Assembly (NCBI GenBank): GCA_900316015.1
Contig: ONBG01000018.1
Coordinates: 1 to 59,149, forward strand
Direction: 5' to 3'
DNA from: an uncultured Prevotella sp.
GTDB lineage: Bacteria > Bacteroidota > Bacteroidia > Bacteroidales > Bacteroidaceae
DNA: 59,149 bases
Below the pieces are notes generated by a model, which did not search any database, was not told the DNA's origin, and was given only the letters and a program-made list of their open reading frames with translations. How positions within the stretch are numbered: the stretch's first letter is position 1; each line of letters starts with the position of its first letter. The position numbers were made by a program, and so were the translations under genes. This document shows positions 25,643 to 33,949 of the stretch, piece by piece.

Positions 25643-27220
25643 ATGAGACTCCGGTCGATCTTTTTGTCCCTCTGCTTATGTTGTTCCCTGATCCCGGCAT
25701 GCTCGCAGCAAGCCATGGGGGATAAGGGCTGGGGCGATGTAGGGAATGGATTTTATCAGAATCCCGTGTTGCCTACCGATTGCAGCGATATGGACTGCAC
25801 GAAGGTTGGGGATGACTATTACGCGATATGCTCAACCATGCAGTTCTCTCCGGGCATGATGGTCATGCACTCCAGAAATCTCGTCGACTGGGAGATCATT
25901 GGCCATGCCGTGCGCGATATTACCCAGATTACTCCGGAACTGGATTGGAACAAGATGAACCGGTATGGCAGAGGAGTATGGGCAGGAGCGATTCGTTATC
26001 ATCAAGGGAAATACTATATTGTCTTCAGTACTGCAGACGAAGGCATTTTCATGACGTCTGCGGATCGTCCCTTTGGTCCTTGGAGCGACCTCACTTGCTT
26101 GCGCAGGGAGGCAGGATGGGATGACCCGTGCATGATCTGGGATGAGAAAGGTAAGCCTTGGATGGTTGCGACCTACTATAAAGATCATTATAAGACTTAT
26201 CTCTTCCGCTTGTCGGAAGACCTGAAATCCATAGAACCGGCGTCGCCACTTTATGTCCAGGAGGGAAATGGACGTGAGGCGAGCAAGCTCCTCTTCCATG
26301 AGGGATGGTATTACTTGTTTTACAGTGAGTACACACCTGAGGAAGGACGATACGTGATGGTACGTCGGTCCAAGTCTATGGATGCACCTTTCTCCGAAGT
26401 CAGGCGCTTGACGCGAAACACGCCGGGTGATCAGGAGCCGAATCAAGGAGGCATTGTTCAAGGACCTGACCATCAATGGTACTTTTTCCTCTGCCATGGC
26501 AAAGGAGGATGGGAAGGCAGAATGGCAAGCTTGCTCCCTGTCACGTGGAGCGAAGGATGGCCCAGGATCGGTGATATCCAGGAAGATGGGATCGGGACAA
26601 TGGTCTGGAAGGGGACGATGCCCGGGAAGTCGAATCCTTACCCGATGGGCGTCCAGGAAGACTTCAGCAGGAATCGTTTCTCTGAGGCTTTGGAATGGAA
26701 CTATCAGCCCAGGCCTTCCTATTATTCTTTATCCGCCCGGAAAGGCTGGTTGCGGATGAAAGCCTTCCAACCCTTGCGGGCTGGCGACTTCCTGTCGGTG
26801 GGGAATATCCTTACCACTCGTGTCTTTAAGACTCAGTTGAATGAAGCCGTTACGGCCATCGACCTGTCAGGCATGCGCAATGGCATGCACTGCGGGTTGT
26901 GCCATTTCACAAAAGAGGCGGGGAAAATAGGTGTCAGCAAGCGAGGCGGAAAGTTATATCTGGAATGCCTGACAGACAATGGGACAAAAGAAATCCCCCT
27001 TCGCCCCATACGAAAGATTTGGTTACGGTCGACATGGGGCAAAGAGGGACGCTCTCATTTCTCTTATAGTTTGGACGGGAAGACCTTCTCTACGATAGAG
27101 GATGCTTATCAGTTGAAACGTGGATTAGACAGAGGCGACCGGATCGGCTTATATTGCTACACAGATTCCACGGAAGGGGGATATGCCGATTTTGACTACT
27201 TGCATTACCAGTTACGGTAA
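25643..27220 (+). CDS. GH43-family lipoprotein (beta-xylosidase/arabinofuranosidase-like)
   Basis: 525 residues from ATG 25643, where a lipoprotein signal begins (MRLRSIFLSLCLCCSLIPAC, Cys20 lipobox); ATG 25598 is an alternative. The five-bladed propeller starts at FYQNPVLPTDCSDMDC with the general base Asp in the NPVLPTDCSD block. A central WDDPCMIWDEKGKPW (pKa-modulating Asp) and GREASKLLFHEGWYYLFYSE (catalytic Glu) are also seen. A C-terminal beta-sandwich of about 190 residues follows, the layout of GH43 subfamily 12-like enzymes. It probably trims side chains at the cell surface. It converges with nrdB, 10 bp apart. Confidence 0.85.
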   Translation: MRLRSIFLSLCLCCSLIPACSQQAMGDKGWGDVGNGFYQNPVLPTDCSDMDCTKVGDDYYAICSTMQFSPGMMVMHSRNLVDWEIIGHAVRDITQITPELDWNKMNRYGRGVWAGAIRYHQGKYYIVFSTADEGIFMTSADRPFGPWSDLTCLRREAGWDDPCMIWDEKGKPWMVATYYKDHYKTYLFRLSEDLKSIEPASPLYVQEGNGREASKLLFHEGWYYLFYSEYTPEEGRYVMVRRSKSMDAPFSEVRRLTRNTPGDQEPNQGGIVQGPDHQWYFFLCHGKGGWEGRMASLLPVTWSEGWPRIGDIQEDGIGTMVWKGTMPGKSNPYPMGVQEDFSRNRFSEALEWNYQPRPSYYSLSARKGWLRMKAFQPLRAGDFLSVGNILTTRVFKTQLNEAVTAIDLSGMRNGMHCGLCHFTKEAGKIGVSKRGGKLYLECLTDNGTKEIPLRPIRKIWLRSTWGKEGRSHFSYSLDGKTFSTIEDAYQLKRGLDRGDRIGLYCYTDSTEGGYADFDYLHYQLR

Positions 27221-27230
27221 TTCCCGTTCT

Positions 27231-28277
27231 TTATAGATCATCCTCGATCGCCACGCTCTTGGCATAAGCAGTGCTCTTCGCCTCGAAGAAATCTGTCTTC
27301 ACCATGTTGGCATTGGAGTAGAGAGCCACCCATTTCATGTTCTCTGGCTCCGTGCGGTTATCCTCAAACAGGTAGTCGAATCCCAGACTGTGCCAGCGCA
27401 GGTTGCCGAGGTAACGGATATAGTCGCTGACCATCTGTCTGTTGAGCCCTGCTATCTCATCTCCGATGACATACTGACCCCATGCGATCTCCTGCTTGAC
27501 ACCTTCGAGCATCATCTGTCGGTAGGTCTCTACCTTGTCGGGTGTAAACATCTCCGGTTCCTCCTTCTCCAGTTCCTTTATGATGTTACGGAAGAGCCAC
27601 AGATGTGTATTCTCGTCGCGGTTGATGTAACGGATCTCTTGTGCCGACCCAGGCATCTTGCCATTACGGCTGAGGTTATAGAAGAACATGAACCCACTAT
27701 AGAAGTAGATGCCTTCCAAGATGAAGTTGGCGATCAAGGCTTTCATCAGCGACATCTTGTCCTGATGGTCATGGAACTCGTTATAGCAGTCGCCGATGAA
27801 CGTATTGCGTCGGAGTAGGTGCTCGTCAGTCTTCCATTGGTAGAGGATCGCGTTGCGTTCCTCAGGACTGCAGATAGAGTCGAGCATGTAACTATAGCTC
27901 TGGCTGTGCACGCATTCTTGGAAAGCTTGGATATGCAGGCATAAGTTTACCTCGTTGGCTGTGATATATTCGCTGATGCAAGGCAGGTTATTGCTTTGCA
28001 GGGAGTCGAGGAAGACCAGGAAACTGAGGATCTTGTCGTAAGCCGTACGCTCCGCCTTCTCTAAGTGAGGATAGTCCTTGATATCCTGCGAGAGGTTGAT
28101 CTCCTCTGGAATCCAGAAGTTATTCATGGCCTGACGGTACCAGTTGCTGGTCCAGGCATACTTGACATTGTTGAAGTCGTTCAGGTTGGTGGTGTTGCCC
28201 CCAATCATCCTGCGCAGTCGCAGGTCGGTGTCACCGTTTGGATTAAACAATCCGTTACGCTTGATTGTATCGTTCAT
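27231..28277 (-). CDS. nrdB: Ribonucleotide reductase class Ia, beta subunit
   Basis: 348 residues. It houses the di-iron/tyrosyl-radical cofactor that starts deoxynucleotide synthesis under oxygen. Iron ligands and the radical site are visible: QECVHSQSY (Glu, His and radical Tyr in ExxHxxxY), the helix with RDENTHLWLF and an upstream ligand in SFLVFLDSLQ. ATG 28277 (MNDTIKRNGLFNP) is chosen over 28298. It lies 39 bp after nrdA in the same minus-strand operon. The C-terminus (SVAIEDDL) should dock into NrdA. Confidence 0.95.
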   Translation of the reverse strand: MNDTIKRNGLFNPNGDTDLRLRRMIGGNTTNLNDFNNVKYAWTSNWYRQAMNNFWIPEEINLSQDIKDYPHLEKAERTAYDKILSFLVFLDSLQSNNLPCISEYITANEVNLCLHIQAFQECVHSQSYSYMLDSICSPEERNAILYQWKTDEHLLRRNTFIGDCYNEFHDHQDKMSLMKALIANFILEGIYFYSGFMFFYNLSRNGKMPGSAQEIRYINRDENTHLWLFRNIIKELEKEEPEMFTPDKVETYRQMMLEGVKQEIAWGQYVIGDEIAGLNRQMVSDYIRYLGNLRWHSLGFDYLFEDNRTEPENMKWVALYSNANMVKTDFFEAKSTAYAKSVAIEDDL

Positions 28278-28316
28278 ATCACATATGTTCTTGATCATTG
28301 TTGTTGAAAAGAAAGA

Positions 28317-30857
28317 TTAAGATGCACAGCTTTCGCACTCTTCTACCTCCAAGGACTTGCTGCGTACATAGTAAATGGTCTTGACGCCACACTCCCATGC
28401 CAAGAGATAGAGGTTGAGCAGCTTTCGCATGGTGAAGTCGTTGGTGATATACAGGTTGACGCTCTGCGCCTGGTCGATATGCCGTTGTCGCACGCCAGCC
28501 GCCTTGATGCTCCATTGCTGGTCGATGAGATATGCCCCCTTGTACATCCAATAGGTTTTGTCGGAGAGCTCAGGGGCGACACGGGGCAGCATGGCTCCTT
28601 TCTTTTCCTCCAGGAAGAATCGCTTCATGACAGGATCGACGCCAGCCGTGGTGCCTGCAATAATGCTCGTGCTGCTGGTTGGGGCGATGGCCAAGAGATA
28701 GGCATTGCGCATGCCCTGCCTTGCCACCTTCCCTTGCAAGGCTTTCCAAGGATCGGATGAATACCCCCGTTTTTCGAAATAGGCTCCCGTCTGCCAGTCA
28801 CTCCCCTCAAAGAAAGCATAGCTTCCCCGTTCTGCAGCAAGGTCACTGCTGGCCTCAATGGCAGCGAGGTTGATGCGCTCGAAGACCTCATTGGCAAAGT
28901 CCAAGTGTGCGTCACTCTCCCATTTGATATGCCTTTTTGCCAAGGCATGGTGATATCCGCTCACGCCTAAGCCGATGCTGCGATAGCGTTGGTTGGTGAT
29001 CTTCGCGTAGGGAATGGGATAGAAATTGAGGTCGATGACATTGTCCAAAGCCCTGATCGCTGTGGTCACAATCTCTTTTAGTTGATGAGCGTCCTCTAAA
29101 TGTATATGTCCCAAGGACAAGCTTGCCAAGTTGCAAACCACAAATTCGCCGGGACGAACCGTCCTGACCACGACGGTCTCCCCGTCAACAGCTTTCACCT
29201 CTGTCTCTGCTTCCGAAATCTCGCGCATGTTCTGAGCGATCTCCGTGCATAGGTTAGAGCAGTAGATGATGCCTTGGTGAGGGTTGGGGTTCGCGCGGTT
29301 CACCGTGTCTCGGTTGAAGGCAAATGGCGTTCCTGTCTCCACTGCCGATCTGAGGATGAGCCGGATGATGTCCTTAATGGTCATGACTCGGCGCGAAAGA
29401 TGGCGGTCAGCCACGCATTCGAGATAACGTCGTTCCCATTCATCCCCGTAGAAATCCTCCAAATGATAGCCTTTTACCTTCCAAATCTCATTGGGACAGA
29501 ACATCGACCAGGGCTGGTTGAGATCCTCCTTCGCCATTTTCCAGAACAAGTCAGGATAGCAAACAGCAGGAAAGATATCATGTGCTTTCATGCGGTCGTC
29601 TCCGTTATTGGTGCGGATCTGCAAGAATTCAGGAAGGTCCTTATGCCAAACGTCAAGGTATACGGCCACAGCTCCTTGCCTGACCCCTAACTGATCGACC
29701 GCCACGGCAGTGTCGTTGACGAGCTTGAGCCATCTCACCACGCCGCCGGCTGCACCCTTGAATCCACGAATACTTCCCCCTGTAGCACGTACCTTGCCGA
29801 AATAGAGTCCCATTCCTCCGCCATATTTGCTGACCTGGGCGAAGTTGTCAATACTGCGATAGATGCCTTCCAAGGAGTCAGGCACAGTATCGATGAAGCA
29901 ACTTGACAATTGATGAAGTGGCTTACGGGCGTTGGCAAGGGTCGGGGTAGCCATCGTAACCTGCAAGAGACTGAGCATGTCGTAGAACTTCCTTACCCAT
30001 CTCATCCTGTCTTTGGGTTCATTCATTGCCAAATGAAGGGCGATACCTAAGAACATCTCTTGAACAGTCTCGATCACTTGGTGGTCGAAGGTGTGCATAA
30101 GATACCGTTTCGCTAACAAGTCCAAGCCAGAATAGTTGATGAGATAGTCCCTGCTGTCGTCTATCCATGTAGCTGCCTCGCTAATCTCCTGTTCCGAATA
30201 CGCTTGGAGGATGTAATCACCGTAGAGATGAAGGGAGGTGAGCAACCTCACCTTCTCGTAAAACCCACTGATGGCTTCTCTCTGTTCTATGAACTGTATG
30301 TCACGGTGCAGTTGGTAATCCATGAACCGTGCCGCGATAAATTCCCATTTGGGAGCCTCTTGGGTGGTGAGCTCCACGGCAGCCATCATGAAAGAATGGA
30401 GGCGATGACGCGTGTCGGCGTGCGACTTGCCCATGCCACTTTCCTTCTCAGCCAGGAGAGACAAGGCATATTGAGGCTCTGGAAAATCACGTGTGATCCC
30501 TCTTAAGACGTCCTCTATGCCATCGCCCCCCATCAGCGATGCCATCCGCTGCATTAGTTGGCGCTGTTCCGTGCGCTTGTTCCTAAACAGGATATAGCTC
30601 TTTGCCTCGGCATAGTAACCATGCTGCATCAATTGCTGCTCCACGATATCCTGGATGCGCTCCACCTCACGAAGCCCCTCGTCTTTTGTGAGCATCACCT
30701 CCACAGCAGCCACGATTGCCTTGATGTCATCAGGATCCGCAGCCTTTCCTGTGGAGAGGAAGCTCTTTTCAATTGCCCTCTCTATCTTTTCTCCCTTATA
30801 AGGTTCAGAAGTACCGTTGCGCTTGACGATCAGGAAGGAAGTCAGCGCGTCCTTCAT
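28317..30857 (-). CDS. nrdA: Ribonucleotide reductase class Ia, alpha subunit
   Basis: About 846 residues. An N-terminal ATP-cone (about 1-95; FLIVKRNGTSEPYKGEKIE) gives allosteric control by ATP/dATP. The catalytic barrel has the reducible cysteine in LSSCFIDT, the NxCxE motif in YCSNLCTEIAQ (radical Cys and Glu) and the phosphate-binding loop IAPTSSTS. The C-terminal VEECESCAS holds the mobile thiol pair. ATG 30857 (MKDALTSFLIV) is preferred, with 30872 possible. It has a full promoter upstream and is divergent from the propeller/AraC regulator. Nothing unusual in length. Confidence 0.95.
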   Translation of the reverse strand: MKDALTSFLIVKRNGTSEPYKGEKIERAIEKSFLSTGKAADPDDIKAIVAAVEVMLTKDEGLREVERIQDIVEQQLMQHGYYAEAKSYILFRNKRTEQRQLMQRMASLMGGDGIEDVLRGITRDFPEPQYALSLLAEKESGMGKSHADTRHRLHSFMMAAVELTTQEAPKWEFIAARFMDYQLHRDIQFIEQREAISGFYEKVRLLTSLHLYGDYILQAYSEQEISEAATWIDDSRDYLINYSGLDLLAKRYLMHTFDHQVIETVQEMFLGIALHLAMNEPKDRMRWVRKFYDMLSLLQVTMATPTLANARKPLHQLSSCFIDTVPDSLEGIYRSIDNFAQVSKYGGGMGLYFGKVRATGGSIRGFKGAAGGVVRWLKLVNDTAVAVDQLGVRQGAVAVYLDVWHKDLPEFLQIRTNNGDDRMKAHDIFPAVCYPDLFWKMAKEDLNQPWSMFCPNEIWKVKGYHLEDFYGDEWERRYLECVADRHLSRRVMTIKDIIRLILRSAVETGTPFAFNRDTVNRANPNPHQGIIYCSNLCTEIAQNMREISEAETEVKAVDGETVVVRTVRPGEFVVCNLASLSLGHIHLEDAHQLKEIVTTAIRALDNVIDLNFYPIPYAKITNQRYRSIGLGVSGYHHALAKRHIKWESDAHLDFANEVFERINLAAIEASSDLAAERGSYAFFEGSDWQTGAYFEKRGYSSDPWKALQGKVARQGMRNAYLLAIAPTSSTSIIAGTTAGVDPVMKRFFLEEKKGAMLPRVAPELSDKTYWMYKGAYLIDQQWSIKAAGVRQRHIDQAQSVNLYITNDFTMRKLLNLYLLAWECGVKTIYYVRSKSLEVEECESCAS

Positions 30858-30934
30858 GTAGTTCTCTTTCATATTGTTGTCCTTGATTATAGGAATTGCA
30901 ATTTGTAATTAATCCTATCTTGAAAATAGTCTTG

Positions 30935-30965
30935 CAAAGGTACGATTAAAATATCGTCCCTCAAA
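30935..30965 (-). promoter_or_regulatory. Promoter of nrdAB
   Basis: On the minus strand, TTTG (30965-30962), 19-bp spacer, TACCTTTG (30942-30935): close to the Bacteroidota consensus, about 78 bp before ATG 30857. Confidence 0.7.
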
Positions 30966-30977
30966 ATATAATTGTGC

Positions 30978-31091
30978 TTTTATTTTGTATTTCTCTCGGT
31001 TTGCGCTATCTTTGGATAAGATAGGCTGTGCCTCGGAAATAAAAATAAAACACGTTTTATTTTGTATTTCTCTCGGTTTGCACTATCTTTG
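30978..31091 (+). promoter_or_regulatory. Tandem duplicated promoters of the propeller/AraC regulator
   Basis: A 37-bp block occurs at 30978-31014 and 31055-31091 with one difference (a G/A in TTGC(G/A)CTATC). Each copy is a complete promoter: TTTTG, 19 bp, TATCTTTG. The two starts lie 77 bp apart; the second is about 18 bp before ATG 31109. Confidence 0.78.
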
Positions 31092-31108
31092 CGGGAAAGA
31101 AAGTCTAC

Positions 31109-33892
31109 ATGGAGCATAAAGACCTAATGAAATATCTGGTCGTTTTTCTCTACTGCGTCCTTCATACAGCCTTTGTTTGGGCTGATATTCATGATGACGT
31201 GTTGCATGTGATACGGCGTGAGGATGGTCTGATGGGAGACAACGTCTCTCGAATCATCACGGATCATAGTGGGAGAGTATGGATTTCCACGAATCAAGGC
31301 GTTAACATGTTCAACGGGAAAAAGATGGTTTCCTATAGCACGTATGTGGGACGGAGTAAGTTCAATGGGGTGGGAGCCATCTGTGAGACTTCCGACAGGT
31401 CGATTTATGCTATTTCCATTGATGGGATCATCGTCCTTAAATATGGTTCCAAGAAATTCCAACAAGTCTTGAAAGATATCGTGGGACCAGGATGCTTGTT
31501 TGCGGATGGTCACCTATTATATATTGGAGGTAGGGAAGGATTGTTCGTCTATGATGGCAAGCACCTGAAAAGGATCACGAATAATGCATCCCGGATGAGC
31601 CTGGATAATTCCGTACGCCAGATTCTCAAAGATAAGAAAGGGAAATTATGGTTCTTGACAAAGTTTGCAGTGAACATCTATGATCCCCGGACATCCAAGA
31701 TCAGGACGATTTTCATTAAGAACGGTTTGCCTGACCGTACCTCTTTTGGTCAGTTTGCTATCTACGGCGGGAGAATCTATTTGGGTACAAAAAACAACGG
31801 GCTCTTTATCTATGATATCCAATCCAAGAAATTAGAACACGCCAATGGCATCGGCAATATTATTTCCTCTATCTATGATTGCCAGGATGGGAAGATCTGT
31901 ATCGCGACAGATGGTTCTGGAGCCTATCTCTATGATATGCGCAAGGATCGTATCATCCAAACCTTCTCAACCCAGGACGTCGGGGCATGTAAACTTCCTA
32001 CTGATGCCATCTACTATTATGCAAAAGATAGCAATGGGGTAAACTGGTTTGGCTTGTCACGGTATGGCATGGCTTACTCCTATCATAGTGAACCTTTTTT
32101 CAAGCCTTTTGCGTACGGTTCTTTCACAACGGATGGCATGGATGTCCGCAGTTTTCTGAACCATGGCACAGAACACTTGATCGGTACTCTACGTGGATTC
32201 TATTACATAGATGAGCGAAGAAAAGTAGTCAAGTACTTTTCACCTGAGCAGTTGGGAGATGCCCATATCGTCATAAGGATGATCTATTATCAGGGACTGT
32301 ATTATATAGCCACTTTCGATGGTGGATTGAAGGTCCTTGACCCAGTCAACTTACATCTGAAACCTCAACGACTAAGCCCTTTGCTAAATGCCAAAACCAT
32401 TTCGTCCTTAGAGATATCCCCTCATGGAGATTTGTGGATAGGAAGTACGGAAGGCTTGTTCGTTCTGGCTAAGGATGGGAAAGTAAGACGTTATACTGAG
32501 CAGAATTCCCATATTATAGGCGGGACGATCAATAGTATCTTGTTTGACAGGAAAAACAATGGCTGGCAGACAGGTGCTGATGGCATTTCCTTTTTCCTTT
32601 CCAGTTCTCAGGATTTTGCAAACAGTCATTTTCCTAAGGGATTCTTCCATCATGAGGCAAGGCTAATGGGAAAGTATGGGCACGAAGGCATGCTCTTTTT
32701 CTACAATAGGGAGAATATTTTCTATACAGATGCCTTGATGAGCAAGTTTGGGAAACTCTCCATGCCTCCAGGCTTAGCGGATGAGCAGATCTATGATTTC
32801 TTGGATGATCAGAAGGGCCATTACTGGGTGGCGATGGATAAAGGACTGTTCCGTATGGATTATTCCATGAGGAATGTCTTGCATTTCAGTTTTGGAGAAG
32901 GACTGAGAGGTAATTTGATTTATGGGATGGAGATGGACCAGAAAGGGAGACTCTGGTTAGCAACATCCGATGGACTGGTCGTTGCTCATCCCTCTGACCT
33001 TGAGCGATGGACCCGGAAGGCTAAGTACAAAGTCTTGCTGTACGATATCATGAAAAATGGGACTCCTTTGTTAAATCGTGAGGAGATGGTTGCCAATGAG
33101 GAAGGGAAGCTTTACGTGACCTGGAATATCGTTTCTCAAGAACTGAGGATGACACCCATTTTGGAAGATTATGCAAAGCCCTATGGTCGTATTTATGAAT
33201 ACAGTACCGACCATGGTGATCATTGGGAGATGATGGAAGATGGGAAAGCAATTATCATGAAGCATCTCTTCTTGGGCAAGCATCAGTTGAATATCCGCTT
33301 GTTGGGTGCCCCGGGAACTGAAAAGACTTATTCTGTCTTCGTCGTACCTTCTTTGCTATTTATCTTGGAAATGATCTTGATGATAGCGACAGCCGTTTTA
33401 TGGTTCTTATGGCATCGGTACCATCGCAATACCAAGGTCTTGTTGACAGAGCGTAATGACATTGAAGAGGCTTTGATTGAAGTAGAACAGGCACAGCAGA
33501 AGCAGGAAACGCCCAAGTACCAACGCGTAAAACTGGATGAGCGCGAATGCGCCGAGATCGTTGCTCGTATGAAGAAATACATTGAGACGGAAAAAGTTTA
33601 TACGAATCCAGAATTGAAGATGAGCGACCTTGCCGAAACCTTGCATTTGTCTTCCAGTAAATTGAGCCAGATTTTCAGTTTATATCTAAAGGAAAACTAT
33701 TATGAGTTTATCAATCGCTATCGTCTGGATGAGTTTAAGCTCCTCCTTGACCAGGGAGCTTATAAGAAATACACGATCACGGCATTGAGTGAACGATGTG
33801 GATTCAAGAAGTCTAGTTTTTATAGTACGTTCCGCAAGGTAGAAGGAATGACACCGGCTGAGTATTTGAAAAAGCGGAATATCAGTGTTTAA
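31109..33892 (+). CDS. Membrane-tethered propeller sensor with AraC-type output, lacking kinase domains
   Basis: 927 residues. A signal/anchor (residues 1-25) leads into a periplasmic region with many Reg_prop-like blades (GLMGDNVSRIITDHSGRVWI, GKLWFLTKF, GDLWIGSTEGLF, GRLWLATSDGLV) and a Y_Y_Y-like module. One membrane segment (about 747-768) is followed by a coiled linker of about 65 residues and an AraC-type double helix-turn-helix (about 835-927; MSDLAETLHLSSSKLSQIFS, CGFKKSSFYSTFRKVEGMTP). Hybrid two-component regulators of saccharide loci have this sensor and output but also kinase and receiver domains; here these are absent. It precedes the second saccharide locus on the same strand and probably controls it. 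Start could also be ATG 31127. Confidence 0.87.
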   Translation: MEHKDLMKYLVVFLYCVLHTAFVWADIHDDVLHVIRREDGLMGDNVSRIITDHSGRVWISTNQGVNMFNGKKMVSYSTYVGRSKFNGVGAICETSDRSIYAISIDGIIVLKYGSKKFQQVLKDIVGPGCLFADGHLLYIGGREGLFVYDGKHLKRITNNASRMSLDNSVRQILKDKKGKLWFLTKFAVNIYDPRTSKIRTIFIKNGLPDRTSFGQFAIYGGRIYLGTKNNGLFIYDIQSKKLEHANGIGNIISSIYDCQDGKICIATDGSGAYLYDMRKDRIIQTFSTQDVGACKLPTDAIYYYAKDSNGVNWFGLSRYGMAYSYHSEPFFKPFAYGSFTTDGMDVRSFLNHGTEHLIGTLRGFYYIDERRKVVKYFSPEQLGDAHIVIRMIYYQGLYYIATFDGGLKVLDPVNLHLKPQRLSPLLNAKTISSLEISPHGDLWIGSTEGLFVLAKDGKVRRYTEQNSHIIGGTINSILFDRKNNGWQTGADGISFFLSSSQDFANSHFPKGFFHHEARLMGKYGHEGMLFFYNRENIFYTDALMSKFGKLSMPPGLADEQIYDFLDDQKGHYWVAMDKGLFRMDYSMRNVLHFSFGEGLRGNLIYGMEMDQKGRLWLATSDGLVVAHPSDLERWTRKAKYKVLLYDIMKNGTPLLNREEMVANEEGKLYVTWNIVSQELRMTPILEDYAKPYGRIYEYSTDHGDHWEMMEDGKAIIMKHLFLGKHQLNIRLLGAPGTEKTYSVFVVPSLLFILEMILMIATAVLWFLWHRYHRNTKVLLTERNDIEEALIEVEQAQQKQETPKYQRVKLDERECAEIVARMKKYIETEKVYTNPELKMSDLAETLHLSSSKLSQIFSLYLKENYYEFINRYRLDEFKLLLDQGAYKKYTITALSERCGFKKSSFYSTFRKVEGMTPAEYLKKRNISV

Positions 33893-33949
33893 CATACTTT
33901 ATTAAGTATATCTTGCCTTCCATTCGTATGATGATAAAAGAAATGTCTT

